Positions 46,301 to 57,600 of a DNA stretch of 64,000 bases are shown here, piece after piece. The notes under the pieces were generated by a model. That model made no database searches. It was not told the origin of the DNA and saw nothing but the letters and a program-made list of their open reading frames with translations. Origin of the DNA: Arctopsyche grandis (lineage: Eukaryota; Arthropoda; Insecta; Trichoptera; Hydropsychidae). Positions within the stretch are counted from its first letter, which is position 1. Each line of letters opens with the position of its first letter. The DNA lies in assembly GCF_051622035.1 (NCBI RefSeq), contig NC_135360.1:32629206-32693205 (forward strand), in the 5' to 3' direction. A program made the translations under genes and the position numbers.

Positions 46301-49300
46301 CGATCGAAAATTGAACTTTCAGATTGAGCATATGCCCGATATCATATTTAATTACTAATGGCATAATATTATCTTTAAATAAAGCTAATACCATGGCTAC
46401 TAACACGATTTTTATTTCATTTTAAAGTTCAATACCTCTAAAAAAAATACCCTTTATAAATAAGCACAAAGCATAGTGACAATTCATATCCAATACAAGG
46501 CCTGATCTCAGATTGTACAAAACATGTTAATCATTGCGACGACCTCGGTTTGGATGAATATCATCTGTATGTTTTAAATTTTTTGCATGAAAGCTTGCTA
46601 TTTGCAGATTAAGCATGATATGAAACTAAATGTCGATTTTCATGCAATGAAAACTCTGATTATTGTTCTGTGACCTTTGATTCAAAATCTTCTTATGCTA
46701 TGGTTAAAATGATTACTTTATTCAACAGAGTTTTTTTTTAAACTTCGTAAATCACGCAAAAGTTGAAAAATACATGTTTACTTTAGATTTTTTATAAAAA
46801 AACATAACATTTTTCTACTTTCAGCTGGTCAGAATGATTTAAAAAGACTTGATTAATATCGATTCTTCTTACGTACATCGGATACATTTACATTTCACTG
46901 ATTTTGATCCATGAATTACATCGAATTTGGTTCGGCGTGATTCAGTGAGCATATCTTATGGTCAAACACTGTGCCAACAAAACACGGAACAAATAAATTG
47001 AAAAAAACAGTAAAAAACCTTACGGCATACGAAAAATATGAACGACAAATCACAAAAGCTAATCTTAATCCAGGTACTGACCTATCTAAATGAATCCGAT
47101 GCTCTTGTAAGAAGTCCCTTGAAGATTCCCGTGCTATAGGGCTTTGTTTTCATATCCTAACTTTGACACTAATGAATCATTAAAGTAAAAGCTTCTTATG
47201 TACATACATATACTTAAAGTTACCAAACGAGTGTTCTAAAAACTAATATTTTTTCTTTTGTTTGTTTATGTTTAATGATTTGAATCCACCAAACTGCTGC
47301 GCTTCTTCCTAAAGATGTTCACAAACATTTCAGCAATGTGCATCGAATTTTGCATCGCCAAATCTTTTTCCAATTGCAAAATGTTTGAAACGGCTGTCGT
47401 ATAGTCGTAGAAGGATTGCAGTTCTGTAAGGCCCAAACTTTGATAGTTTCCAACTCGGATCATCTCTGGAGTCAGAGTTTCGCGATGGTTCAGACCTCTC
47501 ACAGTGCATATGTTCTTTAAATTCTCAGAATCTTTGCTCAGATATGGCACGTTTATAGTCATATTGATACGGAGGGAGTTACCCAAGAAACTGGGCCTGG
47601 CTGAAAGATGACCCAACTTTTCGTCCCATTTATATTTGAGCCTGTCTTCAAAGTGGATCATAGTTAGTGCTAGTATGGAATACGCTTTTCCAATTTCAGC
47701 TGGATTGTTGTGAGTTGTGCAAGTCATGACTCTGACATGATCTTGAACGTTGATCCAAACTGCCAAGTTGTGATTGTGTGTGATGAAAACTCCTCTTCCA
47801 TAAGGCCAGTGTTTTCCGTGAAGACGCTGATCATCATCTATCTCCTTGCTGTCACACAGTGGTATCAATAATCCAGATGCTGCTAAAATTGTCCTTATCT
47901 CTGATGGATTCTCCAAGACTTCGTTCATCGTGTAATACACTCCGATCTTTTCGTCTGGGTCTGGGTTTGTAGGAAAGAATAGTTTAGTAAAATCCTCACT
48001 GAGTACTATGTTGGTCAGAGCTTTTTCTACACACTCCAACTGTCCTATGTTCAAATTTAAAGGCAGTTCAAACTCATCAAGGTTTCTACTGCATTCTATA
48101 GTACCATTTAAGATGTAATTTCCAGGTGGGTCTAAATCTAGATTGATCGGTAAATAAGATGGTTGAAAATCAACTTCATCTTCTTTCTTAAGAGTGGTAG
48201 GGAGGAATAGAGATTCTGGATGCATTTGTAAGTCAGAATACATGTTGATACAATGTAAATCTTTGATTAGAGGTAAAAGAAATTCCTCAAATAGTGGGTA
48301 GGCGTAGTAGTCAGGTGCTACTATGCCTCCGTTGAAGTCTTCTTCGACAGCGTTTATAGCATTTTTATTGTTGGGTAGCTTTTTAACGGCTGGCCATATC
48401 ACGTCGAAGAGGTTGTGGTCAAGCTTAGTATATCTGTGCTTTATTCTGTCGAAGATAGGTCTGGTGAGGAACCTGCCCAAGAAGGACGAAGGTGGTCCTT
48501 CGTTGGCTGAAGCACTTGGAGGTGGTCTGTTGGCTGAACGAAGTCTATTATCTTGAAGAAGTTGGAAACATCGCTCCAGCAGTAGCAGAATATCTCCATC
48601 GGCCAGGTCCCTCCTCGATGACCATACGTCGTTGTTAACTAACATTTTATATACAAATTTTAATTTAATATCTACATATGTATGTATGCTCAAAGCGAAA
48701 TTGAGTCGGTCAGTATTTGTCAAATGTTTGATCAGTATTTGGCCTCAACTGTTCTTAATTCAGAAAATATTTGTAACTATCTGTTTATTGAAAAATGGAT
48801 ATCTAATTATATGATTCATTTTTTTGTAAAAGTTTTGACTACATTTTTCAAATTTGAAAGAAAAGATGACGGAGATTGGGTCATTGACGGATATCTTATA
48901 TGTAAATGTTGCCAATAGAACATTAGGTTACTTTTAGAGACTACTCCCATTTTAAACTATATCTAGGTTGATTTGGTAAGCACTTGCTTTACTGTGCTAA
49001 AAAAATCCGCTAGCCACTGTGCTGGACGCCAAGCGTCCAGTTAAATATGTGTGTTTTAAGCCAAAATAATTCAAAACCTGCAATGTTAATGATTGTAATT
49101 TGCCATAAAAATCATTTCATCATGGATCAAACTTCAATTTAGAAAAAAATAAGTGCAAGAAATATAACAAATAACGGCTGAAGCCGAGTCATCATTCCGA
49201 TATCACTCTTAAAATTACCGTTGAGCGCGGCGTACTGAATTTCCCCTCGCTCTCGCATATGTGATGCACGTATACAAGAGGTTTCCGACGAAAATAGTTA

Positions 49301-49734
49301 TTTATTTTGATATTGATCACTGTTTTTATTTCATAATGACATCATCCGAATCAAAGAGGTTTTGATGAGGAATACAAAAAAAATATGAAGACCCTGCATT
49401 CAGTACATTTGAAGAAATAAAATAAAATATAAATCCTGGTCACTCGTTATCCATCACAGGGCGGCAAGCTCTAATCTAATGCTACTTCTTAGTGTACTAT
49501 ATTACATATTTTCAAATAAAAATGCTTGGATCAGACAATGAGTCAGTTTCAGCTGTAATACTGAACAAATATTTAGACCACTTATACTGACCAAAAAAAT
49601 ATGTTAAGTATGCACATGAATAAGACGGCGAAAACAGTCAATGTCGTGAACCTACTCTCCTTCATTTCTCAATGGACACAATTTAATTACGATATAAAAT
49701 GGAAAACATGAAAAAAAACTTACCTGAAAACATT
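40072..49734 (-). CDS. Dpy-30 motif and ankyrin-repeat protein
   Basis: Eight exons: 49734-49725, 44838-44761, 44477-44350, 44270-44115, 44046-43842, 42460-42309, 42237-42013 and 40251-40072. Total 1,134 nt, 377 residues, all phases fit. Exon 1 is ten bases (ATGTTTTCAG before GTAAGT). The exon 2-3 junction rebuilds a Dpy-30 motif at about residues 22-60 (EEGRYLASSLGDPLIKGL, then PKDPIAFLATYLYNF). A Pro-rich linker and ankyrin-like repeats follow (MLHFAAARSHGRGALLQLV; CSLHIAVLAQQDELAEYI; RTALHYAMGADNVESLSRIL). The end KGRQPSYYFMNKSEILRL resembles the exon at 63666-63465. Dpy-30 motifs dock on helices in axonemal, AKAP and chromatin complexes, so a scaffold role is inferred. The first exon is the weak point. 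It lies within the last intron of the neighbouring gene, and exon 2 could also be joined from 49924. Confidence 0.75.
40398..41187. mobile_element. hAT-like MITE, CAGAGAAATG ends, copy 2, with nested copy
   Basis: Outer ends CAGAGAAATGTTATAATAAT and ATTATTATAACATATCTCTG. The interior is shared with 18985-19323 and enlarged by other DNA. A 48-bp derivative (CAGAGAAATGT..ACATTTCTCT, 40750-40797) is flanked by GGTGGC on both sides. It lies in the last intron of the Dpy-30/ankyrin gene. Confidence 0.6.
41331..41844. mobile_element. piggyBac-type MITE flanked by TTAA, copy 2
   Basis: TTAA at 41327-41330 and 41845-41848. Ends GAGGGCTGGACACC and GGTATCCAGCCCTT. Opposite in orientation to 7358-7973 and without its terminal duplication. 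Confidence 0.8.
42501..42730. mobile_element. Foldback MITE with ~97-bp arms
   Basis: GGGCTACAGACGCTCCGGAA at the left and its inverse at the right. The arms match over about 97 bp (including ACCCATGTTGACGCAGA and AGATTCGTCTTGAGGTCGA), with a spacer of about 30 bp. It begins 41 nt upstream of the 42460 exon, close to that exon's branch region. Confidence 0.75.
42890..43178 (-). repeat. SINE copy nested in the hAT-type element
   Basis: Reverse copy with CATCTATGGAGAATTTCATC, GATCAACCTGGAGTCACAAA and the head GGGATCGAACCCGACAAACT. Part of the body is deleted. Confidence 0.65.
43321..43376. repeat. AT dinucleotide microsatellite
   Basis: About 28 uninterrupted TA repeats inside an intron of the Dpy-30/ankyrin gene. 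Confidence 0.95.
44840..46049. other. Large intron 1 of the Dpy-30/ankyrin gene (left part)
   Basis: AT-rich sequence with no supported coding region or recognised repeat up to the mariner relic. It is also the 3' flank of the kinase-like gene. Confidence 0.4.
46050..46455 (+). mobile_element. mariner/Tc1-type element remnant
   Basis: Inverted ends GGGTGTATTTTTTAGAGGT and ACCTCTAAAAAAAATACCC. Plus-strand codons near 46165-46330 resemble the C-terminal end of a DDE_3/mariner transposase (VCETMDDLEANIRHVIADIR, then a stop after KAIEN). The catalytic part is deleted. The minus-strand frame over this stretch is an artefact. Confidence 0.55.
46456..47271. other. 3' flank of the kinase-like gene
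   Basis: AT-rich. No coding region is recognised. No clear AATAAA is seen close to the stop at 47272; an ATTAAA overlaps the stop region. Confidence 0.35.
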
Positions 49735-52700
49735 ATGCGATAGATTGAAAGCGAAAACGTTCAACAAAAAATCAAGTAGTGCAAATCACACGACATAAAC
49801 TGTTTTTGCCACAAAATAAATAATACATTGACAGTCTGAATGTCAAAGTATACTATCTAATACGTGCTTCGAAAAGCGAAAACTACTGTTATTACAACTA
49901 TAGCGTTCCACGTGCAATTATACCTTTGTCGTTGAGCATATCTTCCACGGTTGCCTCGTCTGCTCCGAAGTCCTTCAGCAACTCCTTGTGGGTCAAGTAC
50001 TTGTCGTTGTTCACGAACTCCTCTGGGGTGTGACCCTCCTATTGATATGAGAAAGCTTTGATTACAATTGGATTACAATTTCAACCTAATTGAATCAAAG
50101 CAGCACTCACGTCGTCTTGATCTTTTGGGTTAGCTCCCATGCTCTGCAGGAGATTGTAGTAATGACCGTTATCTTTCAGAACTGCAGAATAGTGCAGGGC
50201 TGTCCTGCCTTCGAAATCCACGGCCGAAAGTGTCTCTGGAAATCTAATTTAATCATATTTAATTTAAATAAGAGCAAAAAGAGCCATGATATATCGATTA
50301 CTGCATACGAATGAGATAAAATCGTCGCATGTTCGTATGACCCAGAACACGCGACACAGTATGTATGTTTAATGCGCAATACATTTTTTATCGCTATTAA
50401 GTTGCAAATTAAATGGTATAACGCTTAATAATGAATTGTGTTACACTTGAACAATTATTTTGCAGTTAAATGTTGATATTTTCAACTTAATAATGTCCGA
50501 ACTATGAAACTTTTAGCATTATGGTCCAAAATGAATCACCTTATTATGAATGAATATATATTTTTAATGAGAAATATATTTTTATTTTTTATTATTTGAA
50601 GTAAAATTTAAGAATATGTAAATTGTATTGAAATGATAAAAAATTAAAAATATTTTAAGTACACTTAAATTATTTACATAATATCACGACACTAATTACA
50701 AACGATAGGTGGGCCAAAAATGATCACTCTATTTACATTGACTATTACTTCGTTATTTTAAAATTGTTTTTCATTTTATTTAATTATAATTGAACAAAAT
50801 TAATTGAAAATATATGATATATTATAAAATATGCAGATATATGTATACCTGGCTGCTAAATAGCGTAAAATAGGAGTTTGTCCGAATATTACAGCAACGT
50901 GCAAAGGTGTAGCACCTCTAGGAGAACATCTATCTCTAGCGATTGCAAATTTGCGTCTGTCCAAAGCTGATTGAAGTTCTTTTAGACCTCCAGAACGAGC
51001 TGCCAAATGCACTCGTTTGATTTTGTTCTGCAAATTAAAATGCCATGTTAGAATTCTGAGATAAAAAGGCTAAAAATATGCTGAAAGAAATAAAAAAAAC
51101 AATACCATATAGGAAGGCACGTTGTCTAGAAAGGCTTGAAGTTCACCGTTTTGGGACATTTGTCCTACTAATCTCTCTCCTTCTCCGTTCAGCACCAAAG
51201 CGGCCAATTGCTCCATATTGCAAGTGTCGATTAGCATTTGAACTTCTTCGTCATCAACGTTTACGTCAGTCTGAAAATGACAAAGGTTTCAATAAGGAAG
51301 CAAGTCAAAATCTGAAAGGAGACACTTGAAGGAAGAAATAGATACCTAAATAGAAGTTACAGGGACTTCAAGCCAATTCGAAAAGAAGCTTACATTAAAT
51401 ACCCAGATCTTATCAATGACCAATGTGCAATAGTAACTACATACATATGTATATGATTCTCGAAAAAAGAAGTAATCACAATACTGAATACTTTATTATT
51501 TATACTATTTTGAATTACAAACATTTATTGAACTACAAGCACAGCATTTCTCAAAATTAAAATGTAAGTGCAAAAAGTGTGCTTCATACTTCACACAACT
51601 CCGTAAAAGTGCTATGTGTTAAATTTGAATATGAGAAGTACTGTGCTTTTTTTTTAACATCCAGGTATTTTTTAGCATTTAAACTACCTCATTTGTATAG
51701 CTAACTCCTTTTTGCTCAGCATCCAAAGAATCTACTTCAGGATCAGCATTGACTATTCCTTCAATGATTGATTCGCTTCCTTGCGAAAGGCGACCGGTAG
51801 AATCTTGAGCTTCTTAACAAAAATTTAAAAAAAGTTTAAGCTTAACCGAACCAAATTTCAGCTCGTTCGAACTATAAAAACATTTTTTTTTACCTGTGGG
51901 ACTGACGTGATTCTTCTTCATATTTTCAACATCTAAAACATCGGCAGTATCCGCCTTATGAAGTTCATCGTATTCAGATTCACTCTCCCCTCGAACATGT
52001 ACGTCATCGTCATCTTCAGATTCAGATTTGTTCAGGTTTTCAGGAGTTTTACTGTTCATCTCTTGTTCTTTATAATCGTCAACGTCTTCATCTTCGACTT
52101 GTGGTGCCTCGTTCTTCTTCTTTTCATCATCGGATTCGTGATCGAAATGGTTTCCATTGTGATGTATTTCATTCCGTTCTTTTTCTTCCAAAGCCTCTTT
52201 TTCTTTTTCTTTTACTTGCTCTTTTTCTTGTTCTACTTCTTGTTCTACTTCTTGTTCTTCTTCCTGTTCTTCTTCTTGTTCTTCTTCTTGTTCTTCGTCT
52301 TCTTCTTCTTCTTGAGACTCCTCATTGTTATTCTGTTCAACTTCTGGTTCTAGTTCAAGCATTCTAGGTGTAACGTTTGCCGTTTTAAGCCTGTCAACGG
52401 GCGTTGGAAATCTTTCTTCAACTTCGTAGCTTCTATCTAATTCATTATTCACACTTTTTTCAAACGCTTCTTCAGCTTCGGTTACATCCTATAAAAAAAG
52501 TTCTCGATTATCATGAATTTAACACATTCAATTAGAATTATACTAAAATGAAACTCCTAATCAAACGATTTCTATACTACTATGTATACTATTCGTTTTA
52601 TTAGTGCTCAAAGCTAATTTATAATTCGTTAATTTTTCACAACTATTCTATTCGAATGTATTATATTTACATATATATGTATAAAATTAAAACCTGTAAT

Positions 52701-54563
52701 ACAATCTCATGGAAGAACGTTCTGAGAACTCAATATTTGGAAAAAGAAGCTTTAATGTGTGCGCCTGTGGTTAATTTTAAATATGCAAAATTGGACTTGC
52801 ACAATTTCGAACACACGTGTAAATAATTTATGTATGACAGTACAGACGAGCCAAAATAAATCCACTTATTTTGTTTACATATGAACTTATATGTGCTTTT
52901 TAAAATCATTACCTTTGTTTCTAAATTGTTAATTAGTTTGAAATTAAAATGCGATACATTTAATTTCAAAAAATTAAAGCCAATACAAATAGGGTGATTA
53001 TTTATGGCCCGCCTCTCAAATAGGCATAATATTAGAAGCCGAGCAAAATTCTGCAATTGAACACACAGCTAAGAACTGAACTTAAAACAACATCCTCACA
53101 TTTTCGGATATCAGATCCCTTTCGAATTCGTTCTCCAAGTCCATCTGCTCTGTGTTATCATCGTAATGATCGCTATTTTCAACTACTAGCATGTCGTGAG
53201 TCATGACTTCAGGACTAATCGGCGTTTTCGGCCTGGGTTTTTCCAAGATTTTTGCAGTTAAAGCGTCTTCAGCAGCTTCATCGACTTCCGGTTGCACTTC
53301 TGGAATAGGCGTAGGTGTCTTCTTTTTAGCTCTCTTGAGTTCACCGATCGGTTTCAACAAATCCCAGTCCCAGGAATTTGGATATGTCACGGAAGCAATT
53401 CTGGGGGCGTCTGGTATGACCCCCAGAAGCGATTTGTCGAAATCTCCGGGTCTTGTCTTGTAATATCCTGCAGATTTCATTTTCTGAAACGGAATTCATC
53501 GATAAACAGTACCCAAATTATTTAGCGTCGATATGATTATCTAATTGGATAGTTACGTTGTCAAGTTTTCCTTCAGGAGCTCCATTTTCTAAAAGTAAAT
53601 TATAAGTCTCGTCGTCGTCTTTAGGCAATGCTGCCCAATGGAGAGGGGTTCTACCATCATTGTCTTGTATCGATGTAGCTTCTGGGTATCTGATTGCGAT
53701 GTGCTCGGCTATATTGGCATGTCCCATTCCAGCTGCCTATTTTAGATTACAAGACAATGATTTAAAGATTTATTTAATCCTTTTAAAATAAATAAAAAAA
53801 TGTATATAGGTATATATAGAGATGTACTTTATGAAGTGCTGTCATTCCGTTAATGTCCTTGCTCGATAGAATGACGGGAGGGACTGGGTCTTCTGTTAAA
53901 GATTTAACTTTTTCAAAATCATTTTCAATGACTGCTGTGTGAATTTCTTTGATGGTTCCCTAAAAGTCAATTGGAATTGTATAGTAATGAAATTAAATAA
54001 TTAGAATTACAATTCATAAGCCATAGCTTAGTGCACTTGTAGAGCTATTGCAAACCAGTAGATATATAGGTTGTGGCTTCAAGTCTCAGCCAAATACGTT
54101 GCTGGCGAGATCTTGTGTTTATTAAAACACTGATCGACCGTCTTCTGTTGGGATTTCCCAATTTTTCCCAATTAACCAATCTTAATTATTGAGACGGATT
54201 CAATAAATCATTATCTTCCCCTAAGTTTCTCGCAAATTCGAGTTATTAGCATCTAAAATTTGTTGAATCTTATAAAAGCTACCTACATAATGTATTTCTC
54301 ACAAGTTTTCTGTGTATCAAAAATTTGTTGATTGTCCATAGATGTCTCTATTTGTATTCTGTGTACTGTTATGTTTGTTATTGTTAGTATTTATTTATAA
54401 ATAATTCATCTAACCATATATGTATGTCGCCTTGTGGTTATTCTTGTCATGGCATGATGTATGTATTTAATAATAAAAAATGTGACTTTGGTTTGGGCAG
54501 AGCTGGGTATATTTACTAGATGTCAAGGTCAAATCATTTATATGTTCAAGTTTCCGAAGGATA

Positions 54564-54648
<85 letters not shown>

Positions 54649-57600
54649 GAATACATGAACACAAACAAAGGTGCTGAACATACTCGTATAATACTTTTCT
54701 ACAATGGTTACGAAGTATGGGAAAAAAGCGCCTGATTTTATGCAATGTATATTACATATACGACAAAGAGAAAATTCTTTTTGCATAAAAGAAGAAAATT
54801 AGGCGCAGTTAATGTTATACAATGAAAATATAATATTATACAATGTACATACATACATAAATACAATTTGTATATACACAATTTTAAAATAAAACAAATT
54901 TCTGATCACCAGAAATTCATAACTTCTGTATTTATTTTATTTCATAGAACATGAACACTCGCCTTTACAGATCGCTCCAAAGCGACGAGTGCACTTATAC
55001 AGATACAATAAAATAAATACACATACGCATTTTATACAATGCGAATTCATACAAATATGCACAGTGACATCTATGGAGGAAATTTTGCAGCATTTTATGA
55101 TTAAATTGGTGAACTTCAAGACGCTGAATAACTCGAGATTAGCAAGCGAGATAGGAAAGGAGATGCCAACTTTACAGGAACCGTTTCAATGAAAATCAGA
55201 AAAATTGGCAAACTCTGATAAGAAACAATCGAACTGGAGGCACAAACCAAGGTCTGGCCAGCAGCGGGACTCTAGTGGGACTCGAACCCGTGATCACTCT
55301 GCACGAAAGCATAATATGCTGTAATAATAAAGCATAATACGACAACATAATATGCTAATATATCAATACACATAAGCATTTTATACAGTGACATCAACAG
55401 TGACATATATGGAGAAATTTTTGCAGAATTTTATAATCAAATTGGTGAACTTCATGACGCTGAATTGTTTGAGATTAGCAAGCGCGATAGGAAAGGAGAT
55501 GCCAATTTTACAGGACCGTTTCAATGAAAATCAGAAAAATTGGCAAACTCTTATAAGAAACAATTGACCTGGAGTCACAAACCAAGGTCTGGCCAGCAGC
55601 GGGACTCTAGTGGGACTTGAACCCGTGACCACCCTGCTCGATAGCATAATATGCTGTAATAATAAAGCACAATACGAAAGCATAATATGCCGTACATATA
55701 ATATCCACGCCGCTGGTTATATATTATGGTTTATATACGTGGTCGAATTTTCTCACGAACAAAATAAAAATGAATTGTCATAATAAATAATCAAGTTACC
55801 ATAATGTGAGGTACTGCCTCGAGAAACCTCTTGACTGTAGATTGACTGGAGACCTCATTCCTAAGACGAGCACCTTCTCCTCTCCAAACGACCTGTTGGA
55901 GCCTTCCAAGATCGCGATCATGACACCAGATCCTGATGTTAGACGGCTTAATCACCAATTCAGCTGAAATTTAAATCAATAACGTAAAAACATGTAGGAC
56001 AAAATTTAAAAATTCATAACGAACCGGAAAATTGATCGACACGTGTCGTCGAACCCTCGCTCTAATTTCCTCGACTGTCTGTGTAAATAGCGTCCGGCTA
56101 GACATTACTTTTGTAAAAAAAATATACCGCAGACACTTAATGGCCTTTTATTTTATGTGTGTGTGTACATACATATGTTTACATTTATAAATAATTTAAT
56201 TTCTCAGAATATGTGCCTTCGTATATAATGTACGATCGATATTAAAACACACACACACACACGTACAATGAGAAATTGCTAATCGATAGTTACGTCGATG
56301 TAATATTCGGGAATTTTCCATTTTTTCGCCTTTTCCGATTATATGAGGCTATCATTATTGGTTGAAGTATATTTCGAACGTGTTGACGACACTTTCTGTG
56401 TTCAATTTTCACATTTGTCTTGATGTAACGATTCAATAAGCCACCGAATAATGTGGTTCGCGTGTTAAGCCACTTCTTAGCAAGTTGTGTGAAGGCAATA
56501 AGTGTTAGGCACGCTACCACGCTATCCTTTGTACTAGGGGAAAATTCTAATTTTCCCAAATTTTCCTATTTTGTCTCCCACATAAGAATAACTATGTAAG
56601 TTTTTTGTTTTGGCACTATAAAAGGAAATGTTCAACACTGAAGATATATTAAATCGAGTAAAAGTTTGAGAATCGAGGTATTGCTGACGTCAGATGTAAA
56701 GTTTTTAGCTTAAATATGGATAAGTTTTGTAAAATAGCGTATTTAAAAAATATTGCGTCAAATTTTGCCTCTAATGAAGGCCTTAGCTAAATTCACCTCA
56801 AGGACAAGACAAGTAAAAAATAAACGAAGTAGGAAAATCAACTGCGATTATACTACTTTTGAATAAAAATACACTCAATCGAAAATATAATGTAATAAAA
56901 AAAATATTTGCTCGAAATTAGGAAACAGATATCTGAGGTCGAATAAAAGGTTTTCTTTTGAAATAATAATATTTATTGTTTATAAATTAATAATAAAAAA
57001 AAACTCTTTTTACTCCGGAAAATTTCCATTTTTTTAAAATGAATATTGCATTAAAATTAATTTAAAAACTAAATTCAATTTCTGACTTTCTAACCAAACT
57101 TCCTAACCAATTAAAAGCATAGAAACATCTATGTACAAATTTGACAAACATTTCACAAAATTTTATATATCAACAAATTCGAGATGCTATAAACTCGATT
57201 TTTTGCTGTAGATAGAATAGGTAACCAATTTATTGGAACCGTTTCAATGAAATCAGATAAATTGGCAAACTCTAATAGGAAACGATCGACCTGGAGCTAC
57301 GAATCCAAGGTCTGACCAGCAGTACCGGGCCAGGGAATTAACCGTGACCACTAGGATGGAAGCATTACATTATGTTGCTAGCTAATTATATGAAAGAATC
57401 TGCCTTTCTTTTTGAAAGCTGAAAATTTTTTGTGGAATTCTTTTCTTTAGTATATTTATACGAACCTTTATATTTTTGGAAATGTCAAAAGTCCATTTTT
57501 TTTCATTTCGAGAAACATCTCGCAAAACATGAAATAAAATGATTTGCGTTTAACAATATTTAAAAATACGGGTGGCCTGTAATAGTACGTTTATTCGTTT

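Noticed and set aside
46062-46406. 114-codon minus-strand frame
   Set aside because: The plus strand of the same stretch carries a transposase-like remnant between inverted ends; the minus frame is its shadow.
52101-52367. Leu/Phe-rich plus-strand frames
   Set aside because: Complement of the Glu/Gln-coding repeat of the minus-strand gene.
54461-54786. Ile/Tyr-repeat frames
   Set aside because: Translation of an AT microsatellite.
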